This document shows positions 41,288-51,066 of a DNA stretch of 64,000 nt, one piece after another. A program made the position numbers and the translations under genes. Under the pieces are notes generated by a model. The model searched no databases and was not told the DNA's origin. It was given only the letters and a program-made list of their open reading frames with translations. Source of the DNA: Gemmatimonadales bacterium (GTDB taxonomy: Bacteria; Gemmatimonadota; Gemmatimonadetes; Longimicrobiales; Gaopeijiaceae); assembly GCA_007692605.1 (NCBI GenBank), contig REBS01000113.1, positions 1 through 64,000 on the forward strand, given 5' to 3'. Each line of letters begins with the position of its first letter. Position 1 is the stretch's first letter.

Positions 41288-42121
41288 CTAGAAGGTCCCC
41301 CGCAACTCCCTGAGCGCCGCGATCCGATCCTCGGTGGGGGGATGAGTCCGGAAGAGCTTCGTCATCCCGCTCATGGCCCCGCCTCGCAGCGGGTTCACGA
41401 TCGCGAGCTGGGCTCCGGCGGCATTGACATCCATCGGGATCTGGTTCGCCGCGCTCTCGAGGCGCCGAAGGGCGTTGGCGAGACCATCGGGGGAGCCCGC
41501 GATCCGGGCCCCCGTCTCGTCGGCCTGGAACTCGTTGGTCCGCGAGATCGCCATCTGGATGATGATCGCCGCCAGCGGGCCGAGGATCATGATCAGGATC
41601 ATGACGATCGGATTCCGGTTCTCACCCCCGCCGAAGAAGATCCCCCACCGGGCGATCATCGTGATCGCACCCGCCATGACCGCCCCGATCGTGGAGACGA
41701 GCATGTGGCGGTGCTTGATGTGCGCCAGCTCATGTGCGATCACCCCGGCGAGCTCGTCCCGGCTCATCAGCTGCATGAGCCCTGCGGTCACGCACACCAC
41801 GGCGTGCGAATGGCTGCGGCCGGTGGCGAAGGCGTTCGGCTGCTGCTTCGGAGCGATCGCCACGATCGGCATTGGAAGATCCGCACGGCGCCGGAGTTCG
41901 TCGACCATGTCGAAGAGCTCGGGGGCGTCCTCGCGTTCGATGATCTTCGCCTTGTACATGCGCAGAACCAGGCGATCGCTGAACCAGAACATTCCGACGT
42001 TCATGACCACGGCCCCACCGAAGAACCAGAGCGCCATGCTCGGTCCTCCGATCTGTCCTCCGAGGAGGACCAGGAAGACCGTCATCACCGCCATGAGGAG
42101 GAAAACTTTCAATTGATTCAT
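41288..42121 (-). CDS. htpX: Membrane zinc metalloprotease HtpX
   Basis: The product has 277 residues. HtpX is an M48-family protease in the inner membrane that degrades misfolded membrane proteins. Two N-terminal helices (about 5-45) precede the zinc site HELAHIKH (about 130-137), the third ligand Glu lies in NEFQADE at about 192-198, and two more hydrophobic segments (about 140-185) lie between. The C-terminal [13 protein letters not shown] is the family's end motif. It has its own 173-base upstream gap, which holds a TATGAT (42158-42153 on the minus strand) as a possible -10 box but no convincing -35. Confidence 0.94.
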   Translation of the reverse strand: MNQLKVFLLMAVMTVFLVLLGGQIGGPSMALWFFGGAVVMNVGMFWFSDRLVLRMYKAKIIEREDAPELFDMVDELRRRADLPMPIVAIAPKQQPNAFATGRSHSHAVVCVTAGLMQLMSRDELAGVIAHELAHIKHRHMLVSTIGAVMAGAITMIARWGIFFGGGENRNPIVMILIMILGPLAAIIIQMAISRTNEFQADETGARIAGSPDGLANALRRLESAANQIPMDVNAAGAQLAIVNPLRGGAMSGMTKLFRTHPPTEDRIAALRELRGTF

Positions 42122-42294
42122 TCTAGCTCACTCTTGTCGTTCTATTGTGTTCATCATAGAGGGTTCGTGCGCACTTCACCCGCAGCTGCACGCCGCCCGG
42201 ATTCCGGCCGGGGATGCCCCCGATCGCGGGCGATCTTCCTTTACACCGCAGGGGGCTTTCGGTGCCCCTTCGCACCGCTCCCGCCCCTTCCCCC

Positions 42295-45200
42295 TCAGTA
42301 CCCCCACTCGCGGTAGAGTTCGAGGCCGAAGATTCGGGTGAGTTGAAGCCCCGCGTCACCGAACGAATAGACCCCTTCACGTCCGAAGCGGTCCTCGACG
42401 AAGGCCTCGAAGGTCCAGGTATCGGTGAAGCGCCACTCGAGGCGGGCACCGGGGATCTGAGCCTGTCCGCCCCCCATCCCTCCGAGGGGTCGCAGGACCA
42501 TCGCGAGGAAGAGATCCTGCGCCAGGTACTGCCCCACCTCGATCTGGGTGTCGGCAAAGGCACTCCCGAACCCTCCCATCGCAGCGCCCCCCGCATCCCG
42601 GGTCTGCGTGATCGCGAAGTAGTCGATTCCGATCTGCTGGGCGACCACGGACGAGAGCTGTCCCGCGAGCGTTCCGATTCCCACACTCACCCCCGCCCCG
42701 GCGGCCCCCTGCAGGGCGGACGCCTCTCCCGATCCGAGGGCGAACGAGGGTCGACCGAACAGGAGGTAGCTGATCAGATCGGATTCCGCGATCGGTGGCT
42801 GCGCCTCGGACTCCAGCCCGATCCGAAGGGCGAGCAGGGGTCCTTCGACCACCGCGATGATATTCAGCGGCTCCTGGCCCTCCCGCCTCAGGCGATGGAC
42901 CGCCCGGAAGTCGAGTGTCGGATTGATCCCGGGGGTTCCAACGAATTCTACGTTCCCCTCCTGGACCTGAAACTGCCGACCGAGGACGTTGTAGTTGCCC
43001 CGGATCGCCTCGAGTGACCCGACCAGGAGGATCTCCCGCTTCGGGCGATCGAAGGTGACGATCAGATCCCCACCGATCTCGACGTTCATCTCGCGACTTC
43101 GCAGCCAGAAGTCACGCTGGATCGTCAGGTCGACATTCACGACCAGGTTGTTGAGGAAGGGATTCTGCGCCGCTTCGACCGCCGGACGATCGGCGACCAG
43201 CGTCGTGTCGACCACATCGAAGATCGCCGGGTCGGTGAGGTCGACGACCTCTGCGGTCCGCGCGAACTCCTCGAGAAACATCACCCCCTGCTCCACCCGG
43301 ACCCGCCCCCCGATGCGCGGTGCCTGGAAGCGACCGGTGAGGGTGACCTCTCCCCCGACCCGCGCCTCGAGGTCCCGCCGCTCGGTGGCCTGGAACCCCG
43401 ACGCGGTGATCCGCAGATCGAACCCCGGATCCGTGATGTCATTCAGGTCGATCGTGCCACGCACCTGCGCGAGCCCGCGGGACCGGGCCTGCGCCGAGAC
43501 CGTGACCACCCCGTCGGTCGTCAGTTCGAAGTCCGCCTCGATCTCGCGGGGACGAAGCCCGATCTCGGGGAGTGACATGGCCCCTCCGGCCAGGTGGAGT
43601 GAACCGGAGGGACGGAGGTCCCGGGGTTGTCCGCTCAACTGGATGCGCCCGTCGAATACTCCCTCGATCTCCTCGAGGCCCTCGACGAACCCGAGAAGGG
43701 TCGCGGCCGGGAGCGCGTCGATCTCGAGGGTCACATCGACGCTCCGATCGGGAAAGCGATCCTCGACCTCTCGGAAGGAGAGATCGACCGGGTACCTTCC
43801 GTCCGCAGTCAGGAGACGCTGGCCCTCGTGTTCCACATCGAGGCGCGCACGCGCGATCTGCTCTCCATAGGCGAACGTCCCCTCGACCCGATCCAGCTCG
43901 GTACCACCGACGTTCAGGTCCTGCGCGAGAATCTCGCCTTCCATGAGCGGCGCCCCGGCGGGCCCTTCGACCCGCAGGACCAGGTCGAGCAGGCCCGAGG
44001 GCGGATTCTCGATCCTGGCGAGGTGCCCGAGGCGGTTGAGATCGAGTCGTTCGGTCTCGAGGGTGAAATCCGTCATCCCATCGAGGTCCACGACGCCATC
44101 GGCACGAATCCGAACGGGCGCGTCCTCCGGGTCGTCCGGCGCCGCAGCCCCTTCCGGTCTGCGAATCTCGAGATCGACCACCTCGTAGCGTCGGTCCCCG
44201 ACATGCAGTCGGGCGGGCCGGGCAAGGCTCCATTCCACCGGGTCCATCTCGAGGACCAGGGAGCGGAGTTCGATGTCGACGCCCGTGGAGTCCTGACGAA
44301 AGAGGGCGTCGGCCCGATAGGACTCCCCGGGTTCCCGGAGGAGGTCCAGGTCGACCTCGCCCTCGCCGCCGGCCCATCGGGCCTCGGCCACGCCCTGCTC
44401 GAAGGTCCACTCCCGCCACCCCCAGTCCGCCAGCTCCGCAACCCCTTCGATCGAGGTGAGCTCGAACTCGTCGAGCTGCGCGATCACGTCGATCCGACCG
44501 CCCTCCACCATCGCCTCGGACCACCGGAACCGTTCCACATCGGCGAACCCGCGGAGTTCGAATGCCCGCAGGGCACCTCGCAGTTCGAGCTCCCCCGACG
44601 CGGTTCCATCGAGGAGCCGGCCATTCATGGCAGCGAGGGTGTCGGGGTCGATCCCGTCCCACCGGAGGGTTTCCAGTTCGAGCGCACTCAGGGTGTCGGC
44701 CTGGATGATCGTGTCCCCCATGAGGAGCGGACGAAGCTCGCTCAGTTCGGGAACCGACCACGTGAAGCTCATCTCTCCGGCACTCGCGGCGTCGCTGAGC
44801 CCCAGCGTCCCGGATCCGGCCGCCTCGCCGGCCGGCGAGCTCACGAACAGGCGGTGCAGCTGAAGCTCCCCGTCCAACGCCTCGATGTCGAGCTCCGCCA
44901 GGTCGAAGAGGACATGGCCGGACCGACTGTCTTCGAGGTGAACCCGTGCGGTGCCTTCGATCGTCTCGAGATCGAGCCCGCGTCCCTCCACCTCGACCCT
45001 GCCGCGAATCACCGTGGGCTCGGGAAGATCGGTGAGAAAGGCCGTCAGGTCGAGTTCGCTCGACGACGCCGTGAAGGTGTACCCCCGCCCGAGATCGGTG
45101 GCGTCTCCGCGTGCATCGATGGTGAGCGTTCCACCCCCGGTATTCAGGCGGGTCGACAGCTCCAGGTCGGAGAGAAATCCGTTGACCCGGTACTGCCCAC

Positions 45201-46830
45201 TCACCGGCCCCTCGATCGGCAGGTCCAGATCCAGCGCAGCGGCCAGGCCGGTCAGATTCATCGGGTCGAGCCCTCCGTCCAGCGAGAGCCGGAGCTGTTC
45301 GTTGACGAGCTGGATCGTCCCGGCCCCGAGCACTCGGCTCTCCTCGCCTCCCGGCGCTCGATGGCGGAGATCGGCACTCAGCTGAAGTCCGTTCGCGAGC
45401 CGGCCCGAGGCCTCGACCGACAGGGAACCGGTCCCGAGAACCGTGAACTCGGGGAGAAAGGCAGAGAGCGTCCCGAAGTCCAGCGGGTCGATCCGCGCCG
45501 ACATTCCCCGAACGCCCGGCTCGCCCCCGTCGAGCAGGAGGGTCCCCCGGGCTTCGATCATCGAGGGCGGGATCCCGGCCTCGGTGTCCTCGTACTCGAG
45601 TCGTGCGTCGATCCCGAGCTCCTCGAAACTCCCCGTGAGCCGCACGGGACCCTGCACCCGTCCCCCCAGCGGCAGGGGCTCTTCGAGCCATGGCTCGGCA
45701 ATCGACAGGTAAACCGGATCGGCGACAAGATCGGTTTCGACAAAACGCAGTCCTCCCGCCAACTCCAGCCCCAGTCGCCCCCGGATCCGGCTCTCGCCAC
45801 TCCGAAGGTCGGCATCGGTGACCCGCCAGCTTCCGGAGGTGACCGGCCCCGCGGCCGAAAGGGTCAGGCGACCCCCACCGTCGGGGATCCGAGGCTCGAG
45901 CCATCGGAAGTCGGCCAACTCCAGGGGATCGGCCGTGAGCAGGAGGTCCAGCTCCAGCTCGTCGCCGCCGAACTCGAGGGCGATCTGCCCCCGCAGGGTA
46001 CTCGCGGGAAGCTCGAGTCGCTCGGCTCCGATCAGGAGTTCGGTTCCGGTCCGGCGGAGATGTCCCTGAAAGTCCCCTACGTGGAAGGGTTCTTCGAAAA
46101 CCTGTCCGGTCATGGAAAGGGATTCGAACTCGATGAACTCCCCGGGCTCGTCGAGATCCACGAGCCGGGCGTTGCCGAGCCGGGCGTCGATCCCGCTGAA
46201 GCGGATCACCTGGTGGAGACCGTCGAATCCCGGGACGGTCTCGACGATGCCTCGGGCGGGCGGGTCCCCCTCCAGGGGGGTTCGAATGATGAGGTCGCCC
46301 CCGTGCACCCCGAGACCGTCGAGGACCACGCGGAGCTGTGAGGCGGGAGCGACCACCTCCTCGTCGGAGGGATCGGGCTCCAGGAGCTCGGGGTCTTCGG
46401 GCTCGGGCTCGGCCGCAGGAATCCGGAAGATGCGAGCCAGGTTCCCGACCTCGTCCCCGTGCAGCGTCTCGATGACGATCCGGGGTCCCCACAGCTCCGT
46501 GGGAACGAGTTCGATGTTTCGTCGGAGGAGGGCGCGGGCCGAGTAGCCGACTCTCAGGGAGTCCACCTCGGCGAACGGGCGCCCGCGATCATCCAGGATC
46601 GAGACGTCGTGGAGGATGAAGCCTCGCAGGAGTCCATCGGAGCGAATCGCCCCCACGCGGACCTCCCCATCGATGAATCGGTCCGATTGGCCGACGGCCG
46701 TACGCAGGAGGAAGGCATGGCCGGGCTGGGTCTGGAGCGCGAACCAGGCGAGCAGACCCACCGCGAGCAGAAGGATTCCGACGCCGGCCGCGAACCAGAG
46801 AAGGATTCTCCCGGGGGTATTCATCGGCAT
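42295..46830 (-). CDS. tamB: TamB-family translocation and assembly / lipid-transport protein
   Basis: The product has 1511 residues. A single N-terminal membrane anchor (about 9-32, LLWFAAGVGILLLAVGLLAW) is followed by a very long periplasmic region of repeated beta-strands that forms the taco-like groove of AsmA/TamB proteins. The diagnostic C-terminal TamB domain (DUF490) is at about 1180-1511, with REMNVEIGGDLIVTFDRPKR, GNYNVLGRQFQVQEGNVEFV, GTPGINPTLDF and a final IFGLELYREWGY. TamB pairs with an Omp85 partner for outer-membrane assembly or bridges phospholipid flow between membranes. The start ATG 46830 is one base after the stop of the Omp85 gene. The frame to 46959 is read-through. 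Confidence 0.92.
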   Translation of the reverse strand: MPMNTPGRILLWFAAGVGILLLAVGLLAWFALQTQPGHAFLLRTAVGQSDRFIDGEVRVGAIRSDGLLRGFILHDVSILDDRGRPFAEVDSLRVGYSARALLRRNIELVPTELWGPRIVIETLHGDEVGNLARIFRIPAAEPEPEDPELLEPDPSDEEVVAPASQLRVVLDGLGVHGGDLIIRTPLEGDPPARGIVETVPGFDGLHQVIRFSGIDARLGNARLVDLDEPGEFIEFESLSMTGQVFEEPFHVGDFQGHLRRTGTELLIGAERLELPASTLRGQIALEFGGDELELDLLLTADPLELADFRWLEPRIPDGGGRLTLSAAGPVTSGSWRVTDADLRSGESRIRGRLGLELAGGLRFVETDLVADPVYLSIAEPWLEEPLPLGGRVQGPVRLTGSFEELGIDARLEYEDTEAGIPPSMIEARGTLLLDGGEPGVRGMSARIDPLDFGTLSAFLPEFTVLGTGSLSVEASGRLANGLQLSADLRHRAPGGEESRVLGAGTIQLVNEQLRLSLDGGLDPMNLTGLAAALDLDLPIEGPVSGQYRVNGFLSDLELSTRLNTGGGTLTIDARGDATDLGRGYTFTASSSELDLTAFLTDLPEPTVIRGRVEVEGRGLDLETIEGTARVHLEDSRSGHVLFDLAELDIEALDGELQLHRLFVSSPAGEAAGSGTLGLSDAASAGEMSFTWSVPELSELRPLLMGDTIIQADTLSALELETLRWDGIDPDTLAAMNGRLLDGTASGELELRGALRAFELRGFADVERFRWSEAMVEGGRIDVIAQLDEFELTSIEGVAELADWGWREWTFEQGVAEARWAGGEGEVDLDLLREPGESYRADALFRQDSTGVDIELRSLVLEMDPVEWSLARPARLHVGDRRYEVVDLEIRRPEGAAAPDDPEDAPVRIRADGVVDLDGMTDFTLETERLDLNRLGHLARIENPPSGLLDLVLRVEGPAGAPLMEGEILAQDLNVGGTELDRVEGTFAYGEQIARARLDVEHEGQRLLTADGRYPVDLSFREVEDRFPDRSVDVTLEIDALPAATLLGFVEGLEEIEGVFDGRIQLSGQPRDLRPSGSLHLAGGAMSLPEIGLRPREIEADFELTTDGVVTVSAQARSRGLAQVRGTIDLNDITDPGFDLRITASGFQATERRDLEARVGGEVTLTGRFQAPRIGGRVRVEQGVMFLEEFARTAEVVDLTDPAIFDVVDTTLVADRPAVEAAQNPFLNNLVVNVDLTIQRDFWLRSREMNVEIGGDLIVTFDRPKREILLVGSLEAIRGNYNVLGRQFQVQEGNVEFVGTPGINPTLDFRAVHRLRREGQEPLNIIAVVEGPLLALRIGLESEAQPPIAESDLISYLLFGRPSFALGSGEASALQGAAGAGVSVGIGTLAGQLSSVVAQQIGIDYFAITQTRDAGGAAMGGFGSAFADTQIEVGQYLAQDLFLAMVLRPLGGMGGGQAQIPGARLEWRFTDTWTFEAFVEDRFGREGVYSFGDAGLQLTRIFGLELYREWGY

Positions 46831-46831
46831 C

Positions 46832-49087
46832 TCAGAACGCCTGTCCGATCGAGACCTGAATCTGCAGGCGTCGGAAGGAGAAGCCCCGGTCCTCCTGAAG
46901 GAGGAAGGGGGTGTCGAGCCGGGCCAGTTCGTCCTGCAGCACCCAGGGGATCCGATCACCGTCGGGACCGACGATCCGTCGCGTGGGCGAATCCTGCCCC
47001 TCGCGATACGGTCGAATCGACGACGTGATCACCGGGAGCTCCTGCGTGGTGGCCGGACGATAGGCCACATCCATACGGATCGGGCCGATCGGGGTTGAAT
47101 ACCGCACGCCCAGCCCCGGAGTCGCGACGAGTCCGCTGGCACCGATCGACGATGGCTCGGCCCAGACCTGTCCGAAATCCACGAACGCCACGCCCCCGAT
47201 CGCCTCCCATACGGGGAATCGAAGTTCGACGCTGCCCTCGATGACCGCACTGCCTCCGGCGGGGCGCGAGTCGAACGCCCCCTCGGCCAGGGGCGATGCG
47301 TCGCAGGTCAGCTCGTGAACCTCGACGGGGTCGCAGATCGCGAACTCGTCCCCCTCCCGGGGGAAGAGGAGATCCTGCACCGGTACGGTGACGACCCGAG
47401 GGCCCATCTGATTCTGGGCGTATCCTCGAACCGAGTTCGCGCCACCGGCGAAGAACCGCTTCTGGGGGTGCGCGATTCGCACGGCTTCCCGGCCCTGCGC
47501 CCTCAGGTCCCGGAAGGGAGCCGCATTCAGCCAGCCGGCCCGAAGCCGGCCGGCGAGGACGCTGCCCCCGAGCTCCCGGAACATCGTGGTCTCCGCCGTA
47601 GCCCGCTCGTAGTCGAAATCCGACCCGGTGAAACGGGACGCGTGTTCGAAGTCGGCCGATACGGTATACCCGCGGGTGGGCGAGACCGACCGATTGGTCT
47701 CGTCACGAATCCCTCTCAACCCGATGGGAGCCAGCACATTCGCCGACTGCAGGATGTCGATCTCCTGAGGGTTGCAGACCAGGAAGCTGCTGCAGAAGAA
47801 CACCTCGGCCGCACTGAGCCGGGACAGCTGCGGCTGGTACGAGACCGTCACCGGATTCGATCGACCGAGCGTCCGGGTGAGGGCGAGGTTCAGTCCCAGC
47901 GATTCGCGAATGTAGATGTCCGGCACACTCTGGCGTTCCGAAAAGATCGCTCCGGTGAAGGTGTTCCGAGGGGAGAAGATCCAGGGCTGTGTGAACTCCG
48001 CGGATGCGAGCCAGTTCAGTCGGGCGAACTCTCCGGTTCCGGCTCCCCGACAGATCGAGTCCTCGAAGGTCGAGGTGAGCACACCCGCGAGGCGCCCCCG
48101 CAGGACCAGCCGCCTCGCACCTCCCATGAAGTTGCGGGCCGACCATCGGGTCTCACCGGTGAAACAATCGGCGGTCGTCCACCCTGCACCCGAGCGTACA
48201 CGGTGCGCATCCCCTTCGGCGACGGTGACCCGGATCGGCACGATCGAGTCGGGCTCGTGCTCAAGGTCGTCCACGAGCGAAGCATGACGAAAAATGGCGA
48301 GGCTGTAGAGTTGACGCTGCGCATCGAAGATGCCGTCCTGCGAGTAGAATCCTCCCTCCTGAAAGGGAATCATCCGCCGGATCACGGCTTCGCCGACCTG
48401 TTCGTTGCCCTCGATCTGGATCTCGCCGAAACGGGCGCGCGGCCCGGTGAACACATCGAAGGCGAGCTCGGCCTCCCTGGGCGCGTCGTCGGGGAGAAAC
48501 TGGTCCCGGAAGACCTCGGCGTGAGGGTAGCCCCGATTGTGCAGGCGTCGGGTGATCGTGTCGCGCGCCGCATTGACCTGCGTCATGTCGAGCCGGTCAC
48601 CGACTCCGATGGGCAGGTTCCGGTCGATCGGGTCTCCGGGAAGCTGTCCGATTCCCAGGACCTCGAAGGAGGCGACCCGGATCGGCTCCCCTTCCTCGAT
48701 CGTGAAGGTCAGGTCGACCTGGGTCGGGGTCCGGCGAACGATCGTGGTGTCGACCTGAACCTCACGGTACCCACGCAGCCGGTAGAACTGGGCGATTCGC
48801 ACGAAATCGAGGTCGAACACCCGCTGGTTGTAGAACGCGGGGTCTACGGCGAAGCCCCGGTCCAGCCAGCAGAAGGGTTTCACGATGAAGGAGCGACAGG
48901 TCGTCTGTCGAGTCACGATGCTGTTGGCCAGCGTCCGGTCGGGAAAGGTCTCGTTACCCTCGAACTTGAGGGAGAGGATTTCCGGACGAAGCTGAGTCTG
49001 TGCCTCGACGCCTGCCGCAGTCGCTCCGAGTCCCACGGTCACCAGAATCATACCCACGAGCAACCGCGCGACCCGTCTCCTGCTCAT
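46832..49087 (-). CDS. Omp85-family outer-membrane protein (TamA-like)
   Basis: The product has 751 residues with a signal peptide (about 1-29, LVGMILVTVGLGATAAGVEA). At least three POTRA-type domains (about 35-320) precede a 16-strand surface-antigen barrel. The POTRA part includes LKFEGNETFPDRTL, VDLTFTIEEGEPIRVASFEV and ARFGEIQIEGNEQVGEAVIR. The barrel part contains FFAGGANSVRGYAQNQMGP, the conserved [VI]RG[YF] lid-lock motif, and ends in FRRLQIQVSIGQAF with a terminal Phe. Because tamB follows directly, TamA is the likely role rather than BamA. The start overlaps the phosphoesterase stop by 4 bases (ATGA); the open frame to 49759 is read-through. Confidence 0.9.
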   Translation of the reverse strand: MSRRRVARLLVGMILVTVGLGATAAGVEAQTQLRPEILSLKFEGNETFPDRTLANSIVTRQTTCRSFIVKPFCWLDRGFAVDPAFYNQRVFDLDFVRIAQFYRLRGYREVQVDTTIVRRTPTQVDLTFTIEEGEPIRVASFEVLGIGQLPGDPIDRNLPIGVGDRLDMTQVNAARDTITRRLHNRGYPHAEVFRDQFLPDDAPREAELAFDVFTGPRARFGEIQIEGNEQVGEAVIRRMIPFQEGGFYSQDGIFDAQRQLYSLAIFRHASLVDDLEHEPDSIVPIRVTVAEGDAHRVRSGAGWTTADCFTGETRWSARNFMGGARRLVLRGRLAGVLTSTFEDSICRGAGTGEFARLNWLASAEFTQPWIFSPRNTFTGAIFSERQSVPDIYIRESLGLNLALTRTLGRSNPVTVSYQPQLSRLSAAEVFFCSSFLVCNPQEIDILQSANVLAPIGLRGIRDETNRSVSPTRGYTVSADFEHASRFTGSDFDYERATAETTMFRELGGSVLAGRLRAGWLNAAPFRDLRAQGREAVRIAHPQKRFFAGGANSVRGYAQNQMGPRVVTVPVQDLLFPREGDEFAICDPVEVHELTCDASPLAEGAFDSRPAGGSAVIEGSVELRFPVWEAIGGVAFVDFGQVWAEPSSIGASGLVATPGLGVRYSTPIGPIRMDVAYRPATTQELPVITSSIRPYREGQDSPTRRIVGPDGDRIPWVLQDELARLDTPFLLQEDRGFSFRRLQIQVSIGQAF

Positions 49088-49926
49088 GACTGCGGCCGCT
49101 GAAACCATCGATTCGGAGCTCTGGGGAATGCGTGGGTGGAGAACGGGGCGAATCGCCCGAGAACTCCGAAATGCATGAAATGGGTGACGTCCACCCTCTC
49201 TTCTGCTACCCGGATGACGTTGAATGAGTTCTTCGCGGCCTCTCGGGCGCGGCCCCGGCGCGAGGTGGTCGTGCCACTCTGCACGATGGTGATCCCCCGG
49301 TCCCGCTCCGCTCCCGGATACACATCGAGAGAGTTGCCGATATAGGCGCGGTGCAGGTGTCCCCCGAGGACCAGGTCCACCCTCATCGCCTCGAGCGCGT
49401 CGAGGATATGGCGGGCTCCGGGCAGCGGACGATCGCCCTCGTAGTCCGGTGCCGGCGCGAGGTGATGATGCGCCACCACCACTCGGACCGTCCCCTCCGC
49501 GGCTCCTTCGAAGGCGCGCCGGGCGAACTCGATCTGCTCGGCGTCGATGCGTCCGTTCACGATCGCTCGGCGGGGGGCGCTCGAGTTCAGCGAGACGACC
49601 ACCACCCCGGGGATTCGGGTCACCGTGTCGAGATCCGGCGCAATGAACCGCCGGTAGTTCCGATACGGGTCCGTGAGCCGCTCCCATACACGGTAGAGCG
49701 GCACATCGTGGTTTCCGGGGGTCACCACCAGCGGCACCTCGGGCAGTCGATCCAACCATGAGCGTGCCGCTTCGTACTCGGCCACCTTGGCGCGCTGGGT
49801 GAAGTCGCCCGAGATCACGACCAGGTCGGGAGCCTCTTCATGGACCGACTCCAGGAAACGCTCCGCGACCTCGGGGTCGTGGGGCTTTCCGAAGTGGAGA
49901 TCGGAGCCGTGGACGATCGTGATCAT
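49084..49926 (-). CDS. Calcineurin-like metallophosphoesterase
   Basis: The product has 280 residues. The dimetal site motifs are in order: SDLHFGKP (about 8-15), ISGDFTQRA (about 38-46), TPGNHDVPLYR (about 68-78), VAHHHLAP (about 150-157) and GGHLHRAY (about 187-194), which together give all ligands of the two-metal centre. The class includes cAMP phosphodiesterase-like and lipid-phosphate enzymes such as UDP-2,3-diacylglucosamine hydrolase LpxH, but LpxH-specific residues are not clear here. The gene overlaps the TamA-like gene (ATGA) and follows tsaD by 84 bases, so a membrane-linked role is possible. The substrate is unknown. Confidence 0.85.
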   Translation of the reverse strand: MITIVHGSDLHFGKPHDPEVAERFLESVHEEAPDLVVISGDFTQRAKVAEYEAARSWLDRLPEVPLVVTPGNHDVPLYRVWERLTDPYRNYRRFIAPDLDTVTRIPGVVVVSLNSSAPRRAIVNGRIDAEQIEFARRAFEGAAEGTVRVVVAHHHLAPAPDYEGDRPLPGARHILDALEAMRVDLVLGGHLHRAYIGNSLDVYPGAERDRGITIVQSGTTTSRRGRAREAAKNSFNVIRVAEERVDVTHFMHFGVLGRFAPFSTHAFPRAPNRWFQRPQS

Positions 49927-50010
49927 CGAGGTACGGGACCAGGAGAGGCATTGGGAACCAGCGAGCTTCCACCGGGGATACCGGCAGGAGTACAGCTTTT
50001 AAAACTAACG

Positions 50011-51066
50011 TCAGCTCGTGCGTTCCCGTAGTCCAGGAAAGGCCAATGCGGCATCTGCTCCCAGCTCCGGAGGAGCAACCCGCCCCGCGGAGAGGTGAAA
50101 GAGCCCGGCACGAGCGATCATCGCACCGTTGTCGAGAGAGAGGCGTGGCGACGCGCACAGGACCCGGCCCGCCGGCCCGAGCCGCTCCGACATCTCGGTC
50201 TTCAAACGCCGGTTCGCCGAGACCCCGCCTCCGAGAAGGACCCGATCGACCCCCGCAAAGGCCGTCGCCCGCAGGGTCTTCGAGACCAGGGTATCCACGA
50301 CCGCCGCCTGAAACCCGGCCGCCACATGCGCCCGTTCCGCGTCGAGCTGGCCGGCCGACTCCAGCTCCGCGACACGGATCGAGACCGCGGTCTTCAGCCC
50401 CGAAAAGGAGAAGTCGAAGTAGTCGGAGCTCTCGGGCTGCTGATTTCCCCGAAGCATCGGACGAGGGAAGCGGTATCGCGCCGGATCCCCATCGCGCGCC
50501 AGTCGCTCGATCTCGGGCCCGCCCGGGTAGGGGAGCCCCAGGAGCTTGGCGACCTTGTCAAAGGCTTCGCCGGCGGCATCGTCGCGGGTCCGTCCAAGCA
50601 GTCGGTAGTCCCCCCAGGCGCGGACATCGAGCAGGAGGGTGTGACCGCCGGAAACGAGGAGTGCGACGAACGGAGGCTCGGCATCGGGATCCTCGAGTCG
50701 TGGGGCGAACAGGTGCCCCTCCATGTGATGCACATCGACGAGTGGTCGGTCGAGCGCGAACGAGACCGCCTTCGCCCAGCTCACGCCGACAAGGAGGGCC
50801 CCGATCAGGCCCGGCCCGGCGGTGACGGCGAGCGCGTCGAGATCGGACAGGGTGGCCCCGGCCTCGGCGAGCGCCGCGTCGACCACGTCGTCGAGCACCG
50901 CAAGGTGGGCTCGGGCGGCCAGTTCCGGCACGACCCCTCCCCAGACCCGGTGGATGTCCTGAGACAGGATGACGTGCCCGAGAATTTCACCCTCGCCGGA
51001 GAGGACCGCGGCCGAGGTTTCGTCGCACGAGGTTTCGAGTCCGAGGATCATCGAGGTCGAGGTCAC
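50011..51066 (-). CDS. tsaD: tRNA threonylcarbamoyladenosine synthase subunit TsaD
   Basis: The product has 351 residues. TsaD transfers the threonylcarbamoyl group to A37 of tRNAs that read ANN codons. ILGLETSCDETSAAV (about 7-21) begins the ASKHA fold, and VDVHHMEGHLFAP holds the iron/zinc ligands (His-x-x-x-His). LLVSGGHTLLL, GRTRDDAAGEAFDKVAKLLG, FSFSGLKTAV, LGGGVSANRRL and SLDNGAMIARAG are all family signatures. The start codon is GTG and overlaps the ybbR stop (GTGA); ATG 51051 is an alternative. Normal length. The usual partners TsaB, TsaC and TsaE are not in this window. Confidence 0.96.
   Translation of the reverse strand: MTSTSMILGLETSCDETSAAVLSGEGEILGHVILSQDIHRVWGGVVPELAARAHLAVLDDVVDAALAEAGATLSDLDALAVTAGPGLIGALLVGVSWAKAVSFALDRPLVDVHHMEGHLFAPRLEDPDAEPPFVALLVSGGHTLLLDVRAWGDYRLLGRTRDDAAGEAFDKVAKLLGLPYPGGPEIERLARDGDPARYRFPRPMLRGNQQPESSDYFDFSFSGLKTAVSIRVAELESAGQLDAERAHVAAGFQAAVVDTLVSKTLRATAFAGVDRVLLGGGVSANRRLKTEMSERLGPAGRVLCASPRLSLDNGAMIARAGLFHLSAGRVAPPELGADAALAFPGLRERTS

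Noticed and set aside
43627..46341. 904-residue open frame on the plus strand opposite tamB
   Set aside because: Shadow frame of the TamB beta-repeat region; no ribosome binding site or motif.
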